A stretch of DNA of 64,000 nucleotides from NCBI GenBank assembly GCA_037892935.1, contig JAYXKI010000012.1:1116001-1180000 (forward strand), written 5' to 3'. The notes under the pieces are model-generated. The model was given only the letters and a program-made list of their open reading frames with translations. It ran no database searches and was not told the origin of the DNA. The DNA comes from Phlebopus portentosus. Lineage: Eukaryota; Basidiomycota; Agaricomycetes; Boletales; Boletinellaceae. The position numbers and the translations under genes were made by a program. Positions 58,401-64,000 of this stretch are shown here, in pieces (position 1 is the first letter of the stretch; every line of letters starts with the position of its first letter).

Positions 58401-59969
58401 ATCAGTTCTGAACCCTATCAGTGGAAGGACATCAAAGGACGTCCTGATGCAGACCTCTGGGAGAAAGCAGCCATGGAGGAATTTATCAGTCTGATTGAGA
58501 ATGGCACATTTGAACCAGTCAGACTACCTCCTGGCAGAAAGCCCATTGGATGCAGATGGGTGTTCAAGCTCAAGCGCAAGGCAGATGGATCTGTAGACAG
58601 GTACAAGGCAAGGCTGGTAGTTAAGGGCTTCTCTCAGCAACCAGGTCTTGAGTTCTCTCAGGTGTTTGCCCCTACAGCCAAGTGAGCTGCACTTAGAGCC
58701 ATCCTGGCAATAGCTGCATTTGAAGACCTTGAGCTCTATAGTGTTGATATCTCTACTGCTTTCCTCAATGGTGAGATGGAGCATGATGTCTACATGAACC
58801 AGCCTGAAGGATTTGAGGACTACTTTGGCCCTGGATTTGTTCTCAAGCTGATCAAGTCAATTTATGGCCTTAAGCAGGCTGGCCACCAATGGCACAAGAA
58901 GCTTGATTTAGTGATGAAGAGCATGGGCTTCAAGTTAGTGCACTGTGACTACAGCATTTGGGTGTACAGCAGAGATGAAGTGTGCATCATCATTCCAGTC
59001 TATGTTGATGACATGACCATTGCTGTAAAGTCTAAGCAGCAGTATGAGTCTATCAGAGATGAACTGGCCAAGCACTTTAAACTGCATGAGTTGGGCCCAA
59101 CCTCATTCCTGCTAGGAGTCCATATTTAGAGAGACCGCTCCAAGCACTCTATCAGTCTGTCACAAAGACAGTATATTATTGATGTGCTAGAGCGCTTCAG
59201 CATGAGCAACTGTGGCACTGTTACTACTCCTCTCCCTGAGCAGAAGCTCAGCAAGAACATGGCTCCTAAGACCTCTGCAGAAACTGAATACATGAAGCAG
59301 ATGCCCTACAAGCAATTAGTTGGTGGACTCATATATTTAGCTATTGCTACTAGGCCAGATATTGCCTATGCAGTTGGTGTCTTGGGACGCTTCAGTTCTA
59401 ATCCTGGTCCAGCTCATTGGAAGGCAGCAAAGCATCTATGTCGCTATCTACAGGGTACAAAGGATTTCAGGTTGACTTATGCACCTGATCCTAAGTCCTC
59501 TGAGCTGTTCACTACCTTCTGTGATGCTGACCATGGAGGAAATGAGGATAACAGACGGTCCACAAGTGGGATGATTGTCAAGATGAGAACTGGTGCTATC
59601 AGCTGGGCTAGCAAGTTGCAGCCCTTTGTGACTCTATCTACCACTGAAGCAGAATACATTGCTGCTGTTAGTGCAGGACAAGAGATTATGTGGCTGAGAA
59701 ATCTCTTTACAGAGTTTGGCTACAAATTTGATGCACCCTCTTCCCTGTACATTGATAACCAGTCTGCTCTGTCTGTGGCAAACAATTCTGAGCATCATGG
59801 ACGCATGAAACACCTAGATCTGCGCTTCTACTGGTTGAGAGATGTTGTAGAGGCTGGTCATATCAAAGTGCATTACTTGCCCACTCAGACCATGCCAGCA
59901 GACATTATGACCAAAGCACTAAGCAGAGTAAAGGTGCAGGAGATGTGTAAGATGCTGGGATTATATTGA
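55428..59969 (+). pseudogene. Copia B Gag-Pol polyprotein, full length with six stops
   Basis: A single frame of 1514 codons. Gag N-terminus MSDPVTSETLSTITKLNDSN; knuckle CTFCGIPKYTEENC (His replaced by Tyr); protease WIADTGATCHM; integrase zinc region ending CEPCIAGKQHR; catalytic blocks HSDVHGPL, DDKGGEYV and PHQNGVAERANRT; Pro-rich linker; RT WVFKLKRKADGSVDRYKARL, YSVDISTAFLNGEM and YVDDMTIA; RNase H FCDADHGGNEDNRRSTSG, LSTTEAEYIAAVS and MKHLDLRFYWLRD. In-frame stops end at 56771, 56996, 57968, 58160, 58685 and 59129. Order (integrase before RT) defines Ty1/copia. Where copia C covers the site, the stop is a C to T or G to A change. Confidence 0.93.
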
Positions 59970-59996
59970 AGGAAGAAGTGTCAGATCAGGGGGGAG

Positions 59997-60157
59997 TGTT
60001 AGAAGTGTGATTCTGACACTCTTAGTATTTTGTAGTTTATTGTTCTGTTTATATTCTTCCTTATGTCCGCTTTCTTGATCATGTGATGCTTATATAATCT
60101 CCTGTAAAAGCGGCACAGTCCATTGGTGAGTACTCTACATCAAGTGTACTCACCACT
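59997..60157 (+). repeat. Terminal copia LTR, truncated by copia C
   Basis: First 161 bp of the LTR following the polypurine tract (CAGGGGGGAG at 59987-59996). It stops at CACCACT where a second TGTTAGA begins. Confidence 0.88.
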
Positions 60158-60357
60158 TGTTAGAAGTGTGATTCTGACACTCTTAGTATTTTGTAGTTTA
60201 TTGTTCTGTTTATATTCTTCCTTATGTCCGCTTTCTTGATCATGTGATGCTTATGTAATCTCCTGTAAAAGCGGCACAGTCCATTGGTGAGTACTCTACA
60301 TCAAGTGTACTCACCACTGGACTCAGTGGTCCCTTGCTGGATTTGTGTGATCAAACA
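60158..60357 (+). repeat. Copia C 5' LTR (short variant)
   Basis: 200 bp; lacks the internal repeat unit (about 50 bp) that the copia A and B LTRs carry. The preceding 5-mer is CCACT. Ends GTGTGATCAAACA. Confidence 0.9.
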
Positions 60358-61542
60358 GGTTATGAGCCTTGAGCTCTAGCTGTCTGCACTGCCGCATTTT
60401 TGAGTTTTTGGGTTTGGAGAGCTGCTGCTGTTGTCAGAGAAGCTTTTGGTGTTCTGGACTGGCCTTTTGGTGTGTTCCTAGTGTTCCCATCATCTTCTGC
60501 ACCCTTCTGTGCAGTTTCCACAGTCCCAGAGCCCTCTGCCTTCTTCTTTGGCCTTTATTAGTGCCAAATCTCCCCAAAACTCCGCCGCTTGATTGCTCCA
60601 CAACCATCCAGCCGTTTTCGACGCCCTTTGGCACGTTTACTCGGCCCATATAGGCCTACTGTCCTGCCGAGTTTCAGCTCGATCCGTTGCGATTTGACAC
60701 CGCTATAGCCCTATCACTTTTGGCTATTTTCGAAGTTGCATTGCTTATCCCGGGTGAACCGCTGATCCGTTTCTCACGAAATTTGGCACGTCTATTTGGC
60801 CTATTTTCGCGTCCCCTGTCGCGAAGTTTCAGCCAAATTGGTCAAGAACTCGCTGACTTATTGAAGGATCTTTGTTTTGCACCCTATTTTGGCAACTTTC
60901 GATTTTCTCGGCAACTGCTGATCTGATCCAGACGCCCTTTGGTGTGCATACGGCTCCCATACCTGTGCATACTTCCACCAAGTTTCAGCTTGAGCAGCCA
61001 CTGTTTAACTGCGCTGTGGGCTATTCTTGTGCCGACGGAAATCGTCGATTGCTGCCGATCCGCTGATCCGATCCGCGTGCTCTTTGCACCGTTCGATTTC
61101 GCTCGTCGTCCTCTATCTGCGTGCCAATTTGCGCACCGTTCCGCCCATCCGTTCCCTCTTTGCGCTGCATTTTGTGTCTGGCAGCTCTGGTGTTAATTGG
61201 TGTGTGGCTCCATCACTGTTGTTGGATCAGCCTAGCCTACAGACTGTGAAGCTTGCCTGCCCGGCCTTAGTTCGCTGGTTGTAGTCACTCTTTGAGTGTC
61301 TACTTAAGCCTAGAGCCTCTCTCAGTTAGCGGTGCCTGCGGGGTCTTAGCAGACCAACAGACCAGCACTGTCTTGCGGCAAATCTGTGTATACTTCAGTG
61401 ACTGTAGAAGACTGCACTGGTTGGCATTGATCTGTCACCTCCAGGCATAAATTTGTTAGCGCTCTCTCCCTCATTGCTCCTTACTGCTTATTTTTTCTAA
61501 GCATCATCTGTCCACTCTCATCCACACCTCATTTCAACTATC
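60358..61542. other. Copia C untranslated leader
   Basis: About 1.19 kb, the most CpG-rich of the three leaders (for example GACGCCCTTTGGCACG, CTCGGCCC). Begins GGTTATGAGCCTTGAGC. Noncoding. Confidence 0.7.
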
Positions 61543-64000
61543 ATGTCTGATCCTGTCACCTCTGAGACGCTATCTACTATCACCAAGCTCAATGACAGCA
61601 ATTACTCTGTCTGGAAGCATGATATGCGTGCTGCACTTCAAGTCAAGAAGTTGTGGCGCCTGACCTCTGGTCAGGAAGCTAAGCCTAGTGCTCCAGCAGA
61701 GGCTGTCCAGCTCTGGGAAGAGAAGGCTGAGCAAGCTGTAGGCCTGATCTATCAGAGAATTGAGCATAGCATGCAGGTTATGGTGCAGGACTACATGGAT
61801 GATCCAGTCAAGATGTGGACTGAGCTTCAGAAGATCAATGAGCAGGACAACCCAGCTGCGCGCTTTAATGCCTATGATGACTTCTTCAACATCACCAAGA
61901 AGGAAGATGAGTCCCTCACCAATCTGGTGAGCAGGGTTGAGCTAGCACTGCACAAGATCAGAAGCACTTGTTCTAGCACCCTTAAACTTGAGGAGTTTGA
62001 GAATGAGCTTGCATGTGCATGTCTGATTCGTGCTCTTCCTGAGGACTATGCTTCCTTTTGCTCTGCAGTGCTCCTTATGAAGGAATTCAAGTGGAATAAC
62101 CTTAAGGAGGCATTTGCCCAAGAGCAGCAGAACCGTCAAGAGCGCATTCAGCTTCAGCCCCAGGCCATGTTCATATCCACTAGTAGTGCTGTAAAGCCTA
62201 TCTCCTCTCAAGGTGTCACTTGCACCTTCTGTGGTATTCCTAAGCACACAGAGGAGAACTGCTATATGAAGCAGGCAGCTTCTAAGGATGCACATGTTAG
62301 GGCTAAGAAAAACAGGGAAGAGAAGAGGAGGAAGGGCAGGAAGGGCCAGAAGGCCCATGTTGCTCAACAAGATGAATCTGCTGAATCTGCTGAATTTGCT
62401 GGCAATGCAAGTGCTCTTGACTACACCAATCCCCATTCACCTCTTATCCCAGATGCAGGAACTGACTGGATTGCTGACACAGGTGCCACTTGCCACATGA
62501 CTCCACATCGTCATTGGTTCACCAAATACTCAACAAATCACACCCCTATTCGTTTAGCCAACAACCAAGTTATTTATTCAGTTGGCATTGGCACAGTGCG
62601 CTTTCAGCCTGTAGTTGGTGGCAAACCTGGACAGTTACTTGAATTTGAGCATGTACTTCATGTTCCTGATCTCAGAAACAATCTCCTCTCAGTCCTGTAT
62701 TTGACTCGTTCTAAATCATATGTTGTCACCATTCACCATAACAAGATGCTTTTCCATCGTCATGGAACAGTTCTTTTCACTGCAAACATCACCTCTTACA
62801 ATGCAGCAACTCTCAATGGCCATATTGTCCCTACCATTGCTTATGCTGCATTCACCAGCACCTGTCCACTTGACACTACACTTTGGCACAGGCGCTTTGC
62901 ACATCTCAATCATGGTGATGTAAACAGGTTGATGACTGAGGAGCTAGTCAAAGGAATGGTTGTCAAATCCAAGAGCACTCCAGATCCTATCTGTGAACCT
63001 TGCATTGCTGGCAAGCAGCACAGGTCTAATATCTCTTAACTTGCATCTCACAGAGCTTCTGGTCTCCTCCAATTGGTTCACTCAGATGTTCATGGTCCAT
63101 TGCCTGTCCAATCTAGACATGGCTTTAAATATTGGATCACCTTCATTGATGATTACAGCCGCTACTGGGCTGTTCTCCCATTGAAGAAGAAGAGTGATGC
63201 ATTTGCTGCCTTCAAGCAATTTAAGGCCTATGCAGAGAACCAGTTAGGAGTGAAGATCAAAGCCACTCGTGATGATAAAGGTGGAGAATATGTGTCTAAG
63301 GAATGGGACCAGTTCTGTATTACTGCAGGCATCCACAGACAGCACACTATTAGAGATGAACCTCATCAGAATGGTGTTGCAGAGCGTGCTAATAGGACAC
63401 TTGCAGAGGGCATTACTACTATGCTTAATGAAGCACACCTGCCCTCTAGCTTCTGGTGGGATGCAGTGGCAGCATTTGTACATGTACACAACCGCTCTCC
63501 CACCTCTGCTGTGTCTGCCAGTACACCCTATGAGCTCTGGTTCCAGTCAAAGCCAGATGTCTCTCACTTGCGTGTATTTGGATGCACCTCTTATGTGCTT
63601 GTGAAGAAAGATCAACACAAGCAGCTGCAGTCCCACACACAGAAATGTGTGTTCCTAGGCTACCCCTCTAACTATAAAGGCTGGTTGTTCTGGAATCCAC
63701 TTACCAGGAAGGAAGTCATTAGTGACTCTGCTCAATTTGATGAGAGAGTCTTCCCTGGTACATCTAGAAACCCAGTTGACTTGAGGGTGAATATGCCTAC
63801 ACAGACAGAAGACCTGCCAGAACAGGGGGGAGTAGAGGATGCTATTGATGTTCTGCCAGCTCCTCCTCCTCCACCTGCTTCTATGCATCCATCAGATCCT
63901 CCTATGCCTACACCTACACCTACACCTAGTCCTCCACCCAATCCATCACCTAGTCCTCCTTCACACAGTCCCCCACATCATCCTCCTTCACCAGCCACTC
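61543..64000 (+). pseudogene. Copia C Gag-Pol, nearly intact, runs off the right edge
   Basis: Open 498 codons to a TAA at 63037-63039, then in the same frame to the window end. Zinc knuckle intact (CTFCGIPKHTEENC), protease WIADTGATCHMTPH, integrase WHRRFAHLNHGDV, CEPCIAGKQHR, DDKGGEYVSKEWD and PHQNGVAERANRT, then the Pro-rich linker. The only visible lesion is the TAA, where copia B has CC-AAA and copia C has CT-TAA. The RT and RNase H parts lie outside the window, so activity cannot be judged. Confidence 0.9.

Noticed and set aside
59997..60357. Tandem LTR array or segmental duplication
   Set aside because: The first unit is truncated inside the LTR and the second is a complete, structurally different short variant; insertion of copia C into the LTR explains it better.

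Overview
The window looks like a chromosome segment from a filamentous basidiomycete, probably an Agaricomycete. Host genes are compact and cut by many 50-70 bp introns with GT..AG ends. The mobile elements are typical fungal families: chromodomain Ty3/gypsy, Ty1/copia and Tc1/mariner. No prokaryotic features, CRISPR arrays or convincing tRNA or rRNA genes were seen. The species cannot be named from the sequence alone.

Region 1 (1-8.4 kb) is gene-dense and GC-balanced. It holds four intact-looking genes whose exons I rebuilt by hand: a Mediator subunit 25-type VWA protein (minus, runs off the left edge), a WHI2-like BTB/POZ protein (plus), an LTO1/YAE1-type protein (plus) and a copper amine oxidase (minus, 11 exons, complete TPQ motif). 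Reading frames are preserved across every proposed junction.

Region 2 (8.4-64 kb) is a stack of nested, mostly decayed mobile elements. An AT-rich border of GATATTT-type repeats leads into unidentified degenerate genes and a mariner relic (to 15.9 kb). A 20.4-kb Ty3/gypsy chromovirus follows (16182-36619, 1.6-kb LTRs with an ORF inside the LTR). It is split by a 7.7-kb AT-armed insert (about 22.27-30.01 kb). The insert carries intron-containing fragments of host genes: an Argonaute gene interrupted by a SAC3/GANP fragment, and an HSP70 gene interrupted by a fragment of the largest Pol II subunit. Further right are a second copy of the 8.7-10.2 kb repeat, an aldo-keto reductase pseudogene, a Tc1-like element nested inside another Tc1-like element, about 2.5 kb of unidentified decayed DNA, and three related Ty1/copia elements. 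Copia A was hit by copia B in the opposite orientation and then rearranged by an LTR-LTR inversion. Copia C inserted into the terminal LTR and runs off the right edge.

The host genes do not form an operon-like unit. The strongest biological signals are (i) the gene-fragment mosaic centred on Argonaute, Pol II, HSP70 and SAC3, (ii) the reconstructable insertion and inversion history of the copia cluster, and (iii) C:G to T:A transition decay, which explains nearly all premature stops in the transposon genes.
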